Assembly (NCBI RefSeq): GCF_002251295.1
Contig: NZ_NPJA01000041.1
Coordinates: 78,880-142,879, forward strand
Source: Prevotella sp. P5-50
Lineage (GTDB): Bacteria > Bacteroidota > Bacteroidia > Bacteroidales > Bacteroidaceae
DNA: 64,000 nucleotides
Direction of reading: 5' to 3'
Positions 24,098-32,975 of the stretch are shown piece by piece. The notes beneath the pieces were generated by a model. The model saw nothing but the letters and a program-made list of their open reading frames with translations, was not told where the DNA came from and did not search any database. The position numbers were made by a program, and so were the translations under genes. The stretch's first letter is position 1. Each line of letters begins with the position of its first letter.

Positions 24098-26308
24098 ATG
24101 GGAGACAAAATCGATTTCACAACACAAGAGAAAGATACGTCAATGACGCTCTACAATTTGTTGCGCAAAGAAATAGCTACATCGCTCAAAGAGGGTGATG
24201 AAGAGAAAATGCGGCAAAAAATCACATGGCTGATAGAGTCGAAGGAACTGCAACGTGACGTGTTTGGATTGAATCCCGTAATGCTGGCCTTTCAGACCGC
24301 TAAACTGATAGTAGAGGAAATAGGACTGAAACGCGATGCGGTACTCGCTGTGTTGCTCAACCCGTGTGTGGAGTGTGGACTCATCACACCGGAAGAAACA
24401 GAAAAAGAGTTTGGGACTGCCGTGTTCCGCATTCTACGAGGACTGAAACGTATCAAAGAACTCTATCTGAAGAATCCTGTGATAGAAACAGAAAACTTCA
24501 GAAACCTCTTACTGTCCTTTGCGGAAGATATGCGCGTCATACTGATTATGATTGCCGACAGAGTGAACCTCATGAGGCAAATACGGGACGCTCAGGATAA
24601 AGAACTGCAACGAGAAGTCAGCGAAGAGGCCATATATCTCTATGCGCCACTCGCACATAAACTCGGTCTCTATAAACTCAAAAGTGAACTCGAAGACATG
24701 TCGCTCAAATATCTTGAGCACGATGCGTATTATTATATTCGAGAAAAACTCAACGAAACGAAAGAAAAACGAGATGCGTATATTGCTGACTTCATCAAAC
24801 CTATCAGCGATAAACTGAAAGAGGCGGGGATGAGCTTCCATATTAAAGGACGCACAAAATCCATACATTCTATTTGGCAAAAAATGAAGAAACAGCAATG
24901 TGACTTCGAGGGTGTTTATGACCTCTTTGCCATACGCGTCATCCTTGACTCACCACTCGAAAAGGAAAAAATGCTTTGTTGGCAGGTCTATTCGATCGTG
25001 ACGGATATGTATCAGCCAAACCCCAAAAGACTGCGTGACTGGCTGAGCGTGCCGAAGTCAAACGGATACGAAAGTCTGCATATCACCGTGCTCGGACCGG
25101 ACAAGAAATGGGTGGAGGTGCAGATTCGAACCGAACGCATGGATGAAGTGGCGGAACGTGGTGTGGCGGCACACTGGAGATACAAAGGAATAAAAGGGGA
25201 AAGCGGACTCGACGAATGGCTGACGAATGTCAGAAAGATGCTTGAGACAAGTGACGGAGTAGAGGCCATGGACCAGTTTAAAATGGATCTCTACGAAGAT
25301 GAAGTCTTTGTCTTTACACCGAAAGGTGATCTCTATAAATTCCCGAAAGGGGCAACAGTTCTTGATTTCGCCTATCACATACACTCTAAGATAGGAAACG
25401 CATGTACTGGAGCACGCATCAATAATAGGGTGGTGACCATACGTCAGCAGCTGAGAAGCGGAGACCAGGTGGAAATCATCACATCGACGAATCAGAAACC
25501 AAGACAGGAGTGGCTCAATATTGTAAAAACATCAAGGGCCAAATCGAAAATCAGACTGGCGCTGAAAGAAACCCAGGTGAAAGAGGGACTCTTTGCCAAG
25601 GAGATGCTGGAAAGAAAGTTTAAAAACAGAAAACTGGAGTTGGAAGACTCTACCATGCAGCACCTCATCAAAAAACTGGGATTCAAAGAGGTTAGCGACT
25701 TTTACAAGCAGATTGCTGATGGGTTGCTTGATGTCAACTCCGTCATAGATAAATATGTGGAAATCCAGCAGGGAGAACAGCCTGTCACAGGAAATAATGT
25801 GGCACAGACTGCTGCCGACTTCGTGTTGGACAATACTCATCTGCATCAAGATGCCATACAAAGTGACGTGCTTGTTATCGACCGAAATCTCAAAGGAGTG
25901 GATTATCAGCTTGCACGCTGTTGTCAACCGATTTATGGAGACAAGGTGTTTGGTTTTGTAACCGTCACAGGAGGTATCAAGATTCACAGGGAGGATTGCC
26001 CCAATGCACCAGAGATGCGCAAACGTTTCGGATATCGTATCGTGAAAGCTAAATGGAGCGGAAAGGGGGCCTCGCAGTACACCATTACACTTCGGGTGAT
26101 AGGAAACGATGATATTGGTATTGTGAACAATCTCACCAACATCATCTCGCGTGAAGAGAAACTGGTGTTGAGAGGTATCAATATCGACTCACACGATGGT
26201 CTCTTTAGTGGAAGTCTGGTGGTCATGCTGGACGACACGACACGGTTGGAAGCACTAATAAAAAAGCTTCGCACCGTGAAAGGTGTGAAGCAAGTGGAAC
26301 GCATTTGA
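24098..26308 (+). CDS. RelA/SpoT-family (p)ppGpp synthetase with degenerate hydrolase domain
   Basis: The 736-residue protein has the long RSH layout. The N-terminal HD-domain equivalent lacks its metal ligands: where hydrolases have HDVVED it reads LNPCVECG, and DRLHN is DRVNLM. The synthetase domain is intact: RTKSIHSIWQKM, YDLFAIRVI, the RLRDW segment at the RXKD position, VPKSNGYESLHI and the QIRTERMDEVAERGVAAHW motif. TGS (VFVFTPKGDLYKFPKGATVL) and C-terminal ACT domains follow, with the CC-containing segment ARCCQPIYGD between them. It is probably a synthetase that cannot degrade (p)ppGpp. It ends the ftsY cluster, 76 bp after HU/LysM. Confidence 0.92.
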   Translation: MGDKIDFTTQEKDTSMTLYNLLRKEIATSLKEGDEEKMRQKITWLIESKELQRDVFGLNPVMLAFQTAKLIVEEIGLKRDAVLAVLLNPCVECGLITPEETEKEFGTAVFRILRGLKRIKELYLKNPVIETENFRNLLLSFAEDMRVILIMIADRVNLMRQIRDAQDKELQREVSEEAIYLYAPLAHKLGLYKLKSELEDMSLKYLEHDAYYYIREKLNETKEKRDAYIADFIKPISDKLKEAGMSFHIKGRTKSIHSIWQKMKKQQCDFEGVYDLFAIRVILDSPLEKEKMLCWQVYSIVTDMYQPNPKRLRDWLSVPKSNGYESLHITVLGPDKKWVEVQIRTERMDEVAERGVAAHWRYKGIKGESGLDEWLTNVRKMLETSDGVEAMDQFKMDLYEDEVFVFTPKGDLYKFPKGATVLDFAYHIHSKIGNACTGARINNRVVTIRQQLRSGDQVEIITSTNQKPRQEWLNIVKTSRAKSKIRLALKETQVKEGLFAKEMLERKFKNRKLELEDSTMQHLIKKLGFKEVSDFYKQIADGLLDVNSVIDKYVEIQQGEQPVTGNNVAQTAADFVLDNTHLHQDAIQSDVLVIDRNLKGVDYQLARCCQPIYGDKVFGFVTVTGGIKIHREDCPNAPEMRKRFGYRIVKAKWSGKGASQYTITLRVIGNDDIGIVNNLTNIISREEKLVLRGINIDSHDGLFSGSLVVMLDDTTRLEALIKKLRTVKGVKQVERI

Positions 26309-26335
26309 CCGAAACAGCATCCTGGAAAACAAGGT

Positions 26336-26710
26336 TCAGTTTTCTTTGAATGCCACAATGTGTGTCAGGTCGGCGTTGAGATAATAAGTGTCGGAACATT
26401 CCAATGTGTCAACATAATATTTCACACGGGTGATGAATAATTTGCGGGTGGGATTGCCATCCGCATATTTTATGCCCTTCTTGTAGCGTTGACCTCCATC
26501 TGCCGCCTTGTTGCGCATCTTCTGGATGACGTCGTTGGTAAGTAGAAATGTAGAGTCAATGTCTGTGAAGCGACGGGCATTGATGCTGACCTCATCTTTC
26601 ATGTTCTTATCCATGAAGTCCTCCACCAAGGCCTCAGCCTCGTGCTGTTGCCCACAAGATGTGAGTAACAGCACGAGTGAGACTATTGTAATGGATAATG
26701 ACTTGATCAT
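26336..26710 (-). CDS. small lipoprotein of unknown function
   Basis: The 124-residue protein has a lipoprotein signal with lipobox (MIKSLSITIVSLVLLLTSC, Cys at about residue 19). The mature part is mixed charged sequence (EDFMDKNMKDEVSINARRF; RYKKGIKYADGNPTRKLF). Its ATG overlaps the pepD stop by four bases, so it is co-translated behind pepD. It is probably anchored in the outer or inner membrane facing the periplasm. No family is assigned. Confidence 0.78.
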   Translation of the reverse strand: MIKSLSITIVSLVLLLTSCGQQHEAEALVEDFMDKNMKDEVSINARRFTDIDSTFLLTNDVIQKMRNKAADGGQRYKKGIKYADGNPTRKLFITRVKYYVDTLECSDTYYLNADLTHIVAFKEN

Positions 26711-28167
26711 TTGGCAGGAATGTTTTTCAGTATATCAAGCAGATGATCCCATACCATCTGTACGGTAGGAATGTACAGACGCTCGTCGGGGGTGTGGACA
26801 AAACGCAGGGTAGGACCGAAGCTCACCATGTCGAGGTTGGGATAACGCTCAGAGAAAAGACCACACTCCAAACCTGCATGAATGCCGCGTACAACAGGTG
26901 TCTTGCCGAAGAGCTTCTCATACGATGCAACGACGATTTTCTGAAGGTCGCTGTCTGAACGCATCTTCCAAGCAGGATAACCGTCACCGGTATGTACTTC
27001 GGCTCCTGCCAGCATGAAGGCTGCACTTACGGTGTTGCACATGTTGTCGAGATTGGACATTACATTTGAACGTTGAGAGGTGACGATGTTGATTTCGTTT
27101 TCAGATGTTGCAACGCTGGCAAAGTTGCTGGAGGTTTCAACCATACCGCCCAAAGCCTCGTCTTGGCAGATGGCTAAAATACCATTGTCAACGGCTTGTA
27201 CGGCATAGATGAAATTGCGAGCAACCTGCTCCTCAATAACAGGCTCGGCATCGGCAGATTCCATGAACCATTCCATAGATGGGTCGGTCACGTGGAATTC
27301 GTCTTCTACATCGCTGGCAAAAATATTCCAGTCTGCGCGGATGTTCTCCTTCAAAGCATTGGGGACGGCAATGACAAAAGAACCGTCGCGGGGAATGGCA
27401 TTGTGAAGTTTGCCGGAGTTGAACTGGGCCAAACGGATGCCTTCGTATTTCATCATCTCGGCAAAGAGAAAACGTCCCAACAGTTTAATAGCGTTTGCAC
27501 GCTTCTTGTTGATGTCGTCGCCAGAGTGACCGCCTACCAAACCCTTGACTTGGGCGCGGAGGAAAAAGCTGCCCTCAGGAGCTGCTTCACGCTTGAAGGT
27601 GAATTTTACTGTGGTGTTGCGACCACCTGCGCATGATACAAAAATCTCGCCCTCATCTTCTGAGTCAAGATTGATGAGATAATCGCCTGTCATGAATCCG
27701 GACTTCATACCCACAGCGCCGCTCAGACCAGTCTCTTCATCACGGGTAAAGACACACTCCACTGGACCATGCTCAATATCATTGCTCTCCAAAATGGCGA
27801 GTTCAATGGCGCAACCAATACCGTCGTCGGCACCAAGAGTGGTGCCCTCAGCAGTAAGCCATTCGCCATCAATATAGGTCTTGATGGGGTCTTTGTCGAA
27901 ATCAAACTCTACATCGACAAGTTTATCGCAAACCATGTCCATGTGGCTTTGCAGTACGACCGTCTTGCGGTTTTCATAGCCAGGAGTGGCTCCCTTGCGG
28001 ATAATGACGTTGCCGACTTCATCGACATGAGTGTCCAGACTATGGCTTTTACCCCAGTTAGTCAAGTACTCAATCATTTTCTCTTCACGTTTTGATGGAC
28101 GTGGAATTTCGTTGATCTTCGCGAATTGTTCGAAGACAACAGCAGGTTTTAACTCACTTTTATTCAT
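26707..28167 (-). CDS. pepD: aminoacyl-histidine dipeptidase PepD (M20 family)
   Basis: The 486-residue protein is a cytosolic-type M20 dipeptidase. Metal ligands and catalytic residues appear in order: LQSHMDMVCDK (His and Asp), TTLGADDGIGCAIEL (bridging Asp), TRDEETGLSGAVG (catalytic Glu), NLDSEDEGEIF and the late GIHAGLECGLF. PepD enzymes cleave X-His and other dipeptides and use zinc. Its promoter is at 28221-28228 and overlaps the divergent small gene's control region. Confidence 0.94.
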   Translation of the reverse strand: MNKSELKPAVVFEQFAKINEIPRPSKREEKMIEYLTNWGKSHSLDTHVDEVGNVIIRKGATPGYENRKTVVLQSHMDMVCDKLVDVEFDFDKDPIKTYIDGEWLTAEGTTLGADDGIGCAIELAILESNDIEHGPVECVFTRDEETGLSGAVGMKSGFMTGDYLINLDSEDEGEIFVSCAGGRNTTVKFTFKREAAPEGSFFLRAQVKGLVGGHSGDDINKKRANAIKLLGRFLFAEMMKYEGIRLAQFNSGKLHNAIPRDGSFVIAVPNALKENIRADWNIFASDVEDEFHVTDPSMEWFMESADAEPVIEEQVARNFIYAVQAVDNGILAICQDEALGGMVETSSNFASVATSENEINIVTSQRSNVMSNLDNMCNTVSAAFMLAGAEVHTGDGYPAWKMRSDSDLQKIVVASYEKLFGKTPVVRGIHAGLECGLFSERYPNLDMVSFGPTLRFVHTPDERLYIPTVQMVWDHLLDILKNIPAK

Positions 28168-28182
28168 TATTAATGTTTATTA

Positions 28183-28228
28183 TTGTGGATTTCAGAATTA
28201 TTTGTTTAACTTTGCAGCGACAAAAGTA
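28183..28228. promoter_or_regulatory. closely packed divergent promoters
   Basis: Forward: TTG (28183-28185) and TAACTTTG (28207-28214), spacer 21 nt, for the small membrane protein. Reverse: TACTTTTG on the minus strand (28228-28221), for pepD. The -7 boxes are six bases apart, so the polymerases would interfere. Confidence 0.6.
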
Positions 28229-28234
28229 AGAAAA

Positions 28235-28450
28235 ATGATTGAAATATTGCTATCGACAGCGTTAATAATTGCTATCAGCGTCACTTTTTTATGTGTGAAG
28301 TTGATATTTCGGAAAAATGGCCGCTTTGAGTCGCAACATATTCACGACAGTAAGGCCATGAAAGATCGGGGAATCCATTGTGTCATGGATCAAGATCGCG
28401 AAATGCGTCGGAAAAGTCGGTTTGCAGTTTCTGAGCGAATAGAAAAATAA
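28235..28450 (+). CDS. small membrane protein of unknown function
   Basis: The frame is open from 28031 inside pepD, but the promoter at 28207-28214 places the start at ATG 28235 (MIEILLSTALIIAISVTFLC), 71 residues. One transmembrane segment is followed by a basic cytoplasmic or periplasmic tail with His, Cys and Asp residues (QHIHDSKAMKDRGIHCVMDQ). A 23-bp gap separates it from the OmpH-like gene, so the two may be co-transcribed. No function is recognised. Confidence 0.68.
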   Translation: MIEILLSTALIIAISVTFLCVKLIFRKNGRFESQHIHDSKAMKDRGIHCVMDQDREMRRKSRFAVSERIEK

Positions 28451-28473
28451 TAAAATAAAAATAGAAAAAAACA

Positions 28474-29091
28474 ATGAAAAAGTACGTTTTCAGCACAATG
28501 GCCTTTGCTGCCATTGTTGCACTCGCTTCTTGTAATAACGCTGCACCAAAGATGGATGAGCAGCCTGCAAATGAAGCTAATGGTAGTGAGTCAGGAATTA
28601 AAATCGCCTACGTTGAGGTTGATTCTCTGATGACACAGTATGATTTCTGCAAGGATTTCACTCTTGTGCTTCAGAAAAAAAGCAATAACGCACGCAATAC
28701 CCTTAATCAAAAGGGACAGCAGTTGCAGAATGCAATGAACAATTTCCAGCAGAAACTTAACAATAATGGATTTGCAAGCCGAGAACAGGCAGAAAGCCAG
28801 CAGTTGGCCATTCAGCGTCAACAGAATGACTTGCAACAGTTGCAGGCTCGCCTGGAAAACGAACTGGCCAACGAGACCCAAACCTATAATGACGGTCTTC
28901 GAGACAGTTTGCAGCATTTCCTTGCCGCTTACAACAAGGATAAGAAATACGATATTATTCTGACCAAGCAGGGTGACAATATCCTGTACGCAGCAAAACG
29001 TTATGATATTACGCAAGACGTGATAAACGGTTTGAATAAGCATTATAAGTCAACGTTTAAAAAGGCTGACAAGAAAGAAGATAAGAAATAA
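28474..29091 (+). CDS. OmpH/Skp-like lipoprotein
   Basis: The 205-residue protein has a lipoprotein signal (MKKYVFSTMAFAAIVALASC) and a region matching the OmpH/Skp fold: KIAYVEVDSLMTQYDFCKDF, a long Gln/Asn-rich coiled coil (about residues 70-140), and the closing YDIILTKQGDNILYAAKRYD strand and turn. Skp-type proteins hold unfolded outer-membrane proteins in the periplasm. Here the lipid anchor would keep it membrane bound. It is charged and lysine-rich at the end. Confidence 0.85.
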   Translation: MKKYVFSTMAFAAIVALASCNNAAPKMDEQPANEANGSESGIKIAYVEVDSLMTQYDFCKDFTLVLQKKSNNARNTLNQKGQQLQNAMNNFQQKLNNNGFASREQAESQQLAIQRQQNDLQQLQARLENELANETQTYNDGLRDSLQHFLAAYNKDKKYDIILTKQGDNILYAAKRYDITQDVINGLNKHYKSTFKKADKKEDKK

Positions 29092-29106
29092 TAAACTGAT
29101 TAAAAT

Positions 29107-29140
29107 GGGCGTGTCTTGTTGTGGCACGCCTGTTTTGATT
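29107..29140 (+). terminator. probable weak terminator after the OmpH-like gene
   Basis: GGCGTG (29108-29113) pairs with CACGCC (29125-29130), followed by TGTTTTGATTT. The tail is interrupted, so termination may be partial. Confidence 0.5.
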
Positions 29141-29141
29141 T

Positions 29142-30470
29142 ATGCTCAAGATGGACATTCAGAAGATATTCCGGGAATTGCATATCGAAGAGGCTAACGA
29201 AATGCAAAAGCAGGTGGGGGAAGTTATCCTTCACGAGAAAAATGATGTGGTAGTGCTCTCGCCCACAGGTTCGGGTAAGACATTAGCATATCTTCTGCCT
29301 TTGGTTCAGATGATCGATAGCTCATCGGAAGACGTGCAGGCCTTGGTCGTGGTGCCTGGCCGAGAATTGGCCCTGCAGTCTGACCAGGTGCTTCGAAGTA
29401 TGAGATGTGGAATCCGTTCTGCCAGTTGTTATGGGGGACGTACTGCCATGGAAGAACACCGGATGCTGAAGGATGTTAAGCCACAAGTGGTATTTGGAAC
29501 ACCTGGACGCCTGAACGATCATCTTGGTAAGGAAAATATCTCTCGCTATGGTGTGCGTTGGCTCATTATAGATGAGTTTGACAAATGCTTGCAGATGGGA
29601 TTTCAGGATGAAATGCAACGGCTTATTCAATCTTTACCAGGTTTGCGTCGCCGCATTTTATTGTCTGCAACAGATGCCGAAGAAATCCCTGCTTTTGTTT
29701 CATTGGCGAAAGCCCATACACTCTCTTTCCTCGATAATCAGGAACAAACCTCGGACCGTGTAACACTTTACGAAGTCAAGAGTCCTGTCAAAGATAAGTT
29801 GGAAACGTTGCGGCAATTGTTGCTGGGATTTGGAGATAGTAGTACCATCGTATTCCTTAATTACCGTGATAGTGTAGAACGTGTGGATGGATTCTTGAAA
29901 AACAACGGATTTGTTACAAGTTGTTTCCATGGCGGGTTGGAACAAAAGGAGCGTGAGGCTGCACTCTACCGATTCTCTAACGGTTCGGCTAATGTGTTGG
30001 TAAGTACGGATCTTGCCTCGCGTGGACTTGATATTCCTGATATTGCCAATATCGTTCATTATCACATGCCAGAGAGCGAAGAAGGTTATGTTCATCGGGT
30101 GGGGCGTACTGCCCGTTGGGATGCGAAAGGCAAAGCATTCTTTATTACTGGACCTGAAGAACATATTCCAGACTATGTGAAAGGAAACGTAGAGTCGTAT
30201 GTCCCGAGCAACGAGAAAAAAAACGTGCCTGTGCCTCGGATGGCTACTATATATATAGGTAAAGGAAAAAAAGATAAGGTGAGCCGTGGGGATATTGTCG
30301 GATTCCTCTGCAAGAAGGGAGGACTTGAAGCTGCTGAAATCGGCAAGATCGATGTGAATGACCGTTATACATATGTGGCGGTTAGTCGGGCAAAAATGAA
30401 TCAGGTTCTGCGTCAGACCCAAGGCGAAAAAATTAAAGGAATTAAGACGGTAATAGAGCCTGTAAGATAG
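29142..30470 (+). CDS. DEAD-box RNA helicase, DbpA-like
   Basis: The 442-residue protein has the helicase motifs in order: SPTGSGKT (Walker A), PGRELALQ, GTPGRLNDH, LIIDEFDKC (DEFD in place of DEAD), LLSATD, STDLASRGLDIPD and HRVGRTAR. The last 75 residues (ATIYIGKGKKDKVSRGDIVG...) look like the RNA-binding domain of DbpA, which targets 23S rRNA hairpin 92. The ATG at 29151 could also be the start. A role in ribosome assembly follows from the C-terminal domain. Confidence 0.88.
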   Translation: MLKMDIQKIFRELHIEEANEMQKQVGEVILHEKNDVVVLSPTGSGKTLAYLLPLVQMIDSSSEDVQALVVVPGRELALQSDQVLRSMRCGIRSASCYGGRTAMEEHRMLKDVKPQVVFGTPGRLNDHLGKENISRYGVRWLIIDEFDKCLQMGFQDEMQRLIQSLPGLRRRILLSATDAEEIPAFVSLAKAHTLSFLDNQEQTSDRVTLYEVKSPVKDKLETLRQLLLGFGDSSTIVFLNYRDSVERVDGFLKNNGFVTSCFHGGLEQKEREAALYRFSNGSANVLVSTDLASRGLDIPDIANIVHYHMPESEEGYVHRVGRTARWDAKGKAFFITGPEEHIPDYVKGNVESYVPSNEKKNVPVPRMATIYIGKGKKDKVSRGDIVGFLCKKGGLEAAEIGKIDVNDRYTYVAVSRAKMNQVLRQTQGEKIKGIKTVIEPVR

Positions 30471-30537
30471 AAATTTGCTACTTCTGAGTGGCAAAATGTA
30501 AGAAAATAACTAAAAATGCTTGATTTTTGTGCAAAAA

Positions 30538-30569
30538 TTTGTCCAATTCAAATTAAAAGTGTAACTTCG
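30538..30569 (+). promoter_or_regulatory. promoter of serC-serA
   Basis: TTTG (30538-30541) and TAACTTCG (30562-30569), spacer 20 nt. The -7 box has one mismatch to TAnnTTTG. A leader of about 58 nt precedes serC. Confidence 0.6.
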
Positions 30570-30631
30570 CGCTGTCTAACAAAACAGTGACAGAATAATA
30601 AAATAAATACTAACTCAAATTCACAATCAAA

Positions 30632-31699
30632 ATGAAGAAGTACAACTTTAACGCCGGTCCCTCAATGCTCCCACGTGAGGTGATTGAAAAGACCGCTCAA
30701 CAGTGTTTAGACTTCAATGGTTCAGGTCTCTCTCTGATGGAGATCAGCCATCGTGCCAAAGATTTCCAGCCTGTAGTGGATGAAGCTGTGGCTCTTGTCA
30801 AGGAGCTGCTGCAAGTTCCAGAGGGCTATTCTGTGATTTTCCTCGGCGGTGGTGCTTCGCTGGAGTTTTGTATGATTCCATACAACTTCCTTATTAAGAA
30901 GGCTGCTTATTTGAACACAGGTGTTTGGGCAAAGAAAGCCATGAAGGAAGCAAAATTGTTTGGCGAAGTAGTAGAGGTGGCTTCTTCAGCAGATGCCAAC
31001 TATACTTTCATTCCAAAGGATTGGACTGTGCCCGCTGATGTTGATTATCTCCATATTACAACCAACAATACCATCTATGGTACTGAGATGCGTAAGGATC
31101 TGGATGTAAATGTACCTTTAATTGCAGACATGTCTTCTGATATTTTCAGCCGTCCTATTGACGTTAAGAAGTATGATGCAATCTACGCTGGAGCACAGAA
31201 AAATCTGGCTATGGCTGGTGTAACAATTGTAATCGTGAAAGACGAGAAATTGGGTAAAGCTCCTCGTGAGATTCCTACCATGCTTGACTATCGTACACAC
31301 GTAGAAAAGGGGTCTATGTTTAACACTCCTCCTGTGGTCCCCATCTATTCTGCTCTTGAAACTCTCCGTTGGATTAAGAAAAACGGCGGCGTAGAGGTAA
31401 TGGATAAGCTGGCTCAGAAGCGCGCAGAAATCGTTTACGGAGAAATCGACCGCAACAAGTTGTTCCGTGGAACTGCAGCAACAGAGGATCGCTCGCTGAT
31501 GAATATCTGTTTCGTAATGAACGACGAGTATAAAGAACTGGAGAAAGAATTCCTTGACTTCGCTGTATCTAAGGGTATGGTAGGTGTGAAGGGACACCGT
31601 TCTGTAGGAGGTTTCCGTGCATCATGCTACAATGCTCAGACCATTGAAGGTTGCGAGGCTCTTGTAGCTTGTATGAAAGAATTTGAAGCTAAACATTAA
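30632..31699 (+). CDS. serC: phosphoserine aminotransferase SerC
   Basis: The 355-residue protein starts [20 protein letters not shown], the family's NFNAGP signature. It shows the phosphate-site [15 protein letters not shown], the PLP-Lys region [18 protein letters not shown] and the late [15 protein letters not shown]. SerC converts 3-phosphohydroxypyruvate to phosphoserine in the second step of serine synthesis, also acting in pyridoxal phosphate synthesis in some bacteria. It is 11 bp before serA, the first step of the pathway. Confidence 0.97.
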   Translation: MKKYNFNAGPSMLPREVIEKTAQQCLDFNGSGLSLMEISHRAKDFQPVVDEAVALVKELLQVPEGYSVIFLGGGASLEFCMIPYNFLIKKAAYLNTGVWAKKAMKEAKLFGEVVEVASSADANYTFIPKDWTVPADVDYLHITTNNTIYGTEMRKDLDVNVPLIADMSSDIFSRPIDVKKYDAIYAGAQKNLAMAGVTIVIVKDEKLGKAPREIPTMLDYRTHVEKGSMFNTPPVVPIYSALETLRWIKKNGGVEVMDKLAQKRAEIVYGEIDRNKLFRGTAATEDRSLMNICFVMNDEYKELEKEFLDFAVSKGMVGVKGHRSVGGFRASCYNAQTIEGCEALVACMKEFEAKH

Positions 31700-31710
31700 T
31701 TCTGACAACA

Positions 31711-32628
31711 ATGAAAGTATTAGTAGCAACAGAAAAACCATTTGCAGCAGCTGCTGTCAATGGTATCAAGGCCGAAGTAGAGGCTGCCGGCAACGAACTC
31801 GTGTTGCTGGAGAAATATACAGAAAAAGCGCAATTGCTTGATGCAGTGAAAGATGCCGATGCAATGATTATCCGTTCTGATAAGGTTGATGCAGAGGTGC
31901 TTGATGCGGCAAAACAATTGAAAATTGTGGTTCGTGCAGGAGCTGGTTATGATAATATTGACCTTGCAGCTGCCACAGCTCATCAGGTAGTGGCTGAGAA
32001 TACACCAGGCCAAAACTCAAATGCAGTTGCTGAACTTGTATTTGGAATGTTGGTAATGGCTGTTCGTGGTTTCTACAACGGTAAGAGCGGTTCGGAACTG
32101 TTTGGTAAGAAACTCGGTATACTGGCTTTTGGTAACGTTGGTCGTAACGTAGCCCGTATCGCCAAAGGATTTGGAATGGATGTTTATGCCTATGATGCTT
32201 TCTGCCCAGCAGAAGTCATTGAACAGGCTGGCGTGCATGCAGTAGCCAATCAGGATGCTCTCTTTGAAACTTGCGATGTTGTTTCGTTGCACATTCCTGC
32301 TACTCCGGAAACCAAGCAGAGCATTAATTATGCATTGGTAAACAAACTGAAGAAGGGTGGCGTGCTCGTAAATACAGCTCGTAAGGAAGTTATCAACGAA
32401 CCCGAACTCTTGAAACTCATGGCAGAAAGAGAAGACCTGAAATATGTAACAGACATTATGCCTGAAGCTGATGCGGAATTCCGTAAATTTGAAGGTCGTT
32501 ACTTCTCTACTCCGAAAAAAATGGGTGCACAGACTGCTGAGGCTAATATCAATGCTGGTATTGCTGCTGCAAAGCAAATCAATGCATTCTTTAAGGATGG
32601 TTGCACAAAATTCCAGGTAAACAAATAA
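31711..32628 (+). CDS. serA: D-3-phosphoglycerate dehydrogenase SerA, short form
   Basis: At 305 residues this is the short type without the ACT regulatory domain, so it may lack serine feedback. The NAD-binding part has LGILAFGNVGRNVARIAKG with the GxGxxG-like loop, and the catalytic residues appear as VRAGAGYDNID, VNTARKEVINE and TDIMPEADAEF. It oxidises 3-phosphoglycerate to phosphohydroxypyruvate. It follows serC in the same operon and ends at a strong terminator. Confidence 0.94.
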   Translation: MKVLVATEKPFAAAAVNGIKAEVEAAGNELVLLEKYTEKAQLLDAVKDADAMIIRSDKVDAEVLDAAKQLKIVVRAGAGYDNIDLAAATAHQVVAENTPGQNSNAVAELVFGMLVMAVRGFYNGKSGSELFGKKLGILAFGNVGRNVARIAKGFGMDVYAYDAFCPAEVIEQAGVHAVANQDALFETCDVVSLHIPATPETKQSINYALVNKLKKGGVLVNTARKEVINEPELLKLMAEREDLKYVTDIMPEADAEFRKFEGRYFSTPKKMGAQTAEANINAGIAAAKQINAFFKDGCTKFQVNK

Positions 32629-32646
32629 TTTTTCTAAACTGATATT

Positions 32647-32693
32647 ACCATCGTGATATGTGGTTTCAGCCGTATGTCACGATGGTTCTTTTT
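32647..32693 (+). terminator. terminator of serC-serA
   Basis: ACCATCGTGA (32647-32656) pairs with TCACGATGGT (32677-32686), followed by TCTTTTTTGTCTTTT. Confidence 0.9.
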
Positions 32694-32913
32694 TGTCTTT
32701 TATCGGACATAGCTAACTCAAGAATAAGGGCAATCTGGCGTGAGGCTTTTGAGGCTTCTGGCGGCTCTTTTTTTTGTTTTAGGTTATTTCTTTTTCTTTT
32801 TTTGTAAACTGGTAAATAATGTTTGGTGTACAGTATGCAATACGAAAAAATAGCAACAAAATAGAAACTCCTGATATAAAGCTCGGATAAACAAGAGAAA
32901 TGATGCGAAACAT

Positions 32914-32944
32914 TTTGCATTCTCGTATCTTTTGTGTACTTTTG
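32914..32944 (+). promoter_or_regulatory. promoter of the DUF1015 gene
   Basis: TTTG (32914-32917) and TACTTTTG (32937-32944), spacer 19 nt. The ATG at 32976 follows 32 nt later. The ORF upstream of this point (from 32934) therefore cannot be the start. Confidence 0.75.
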
Positions 32945-32975
32945 CATCAAGTATTACTCAAAAACAAAAACAACT

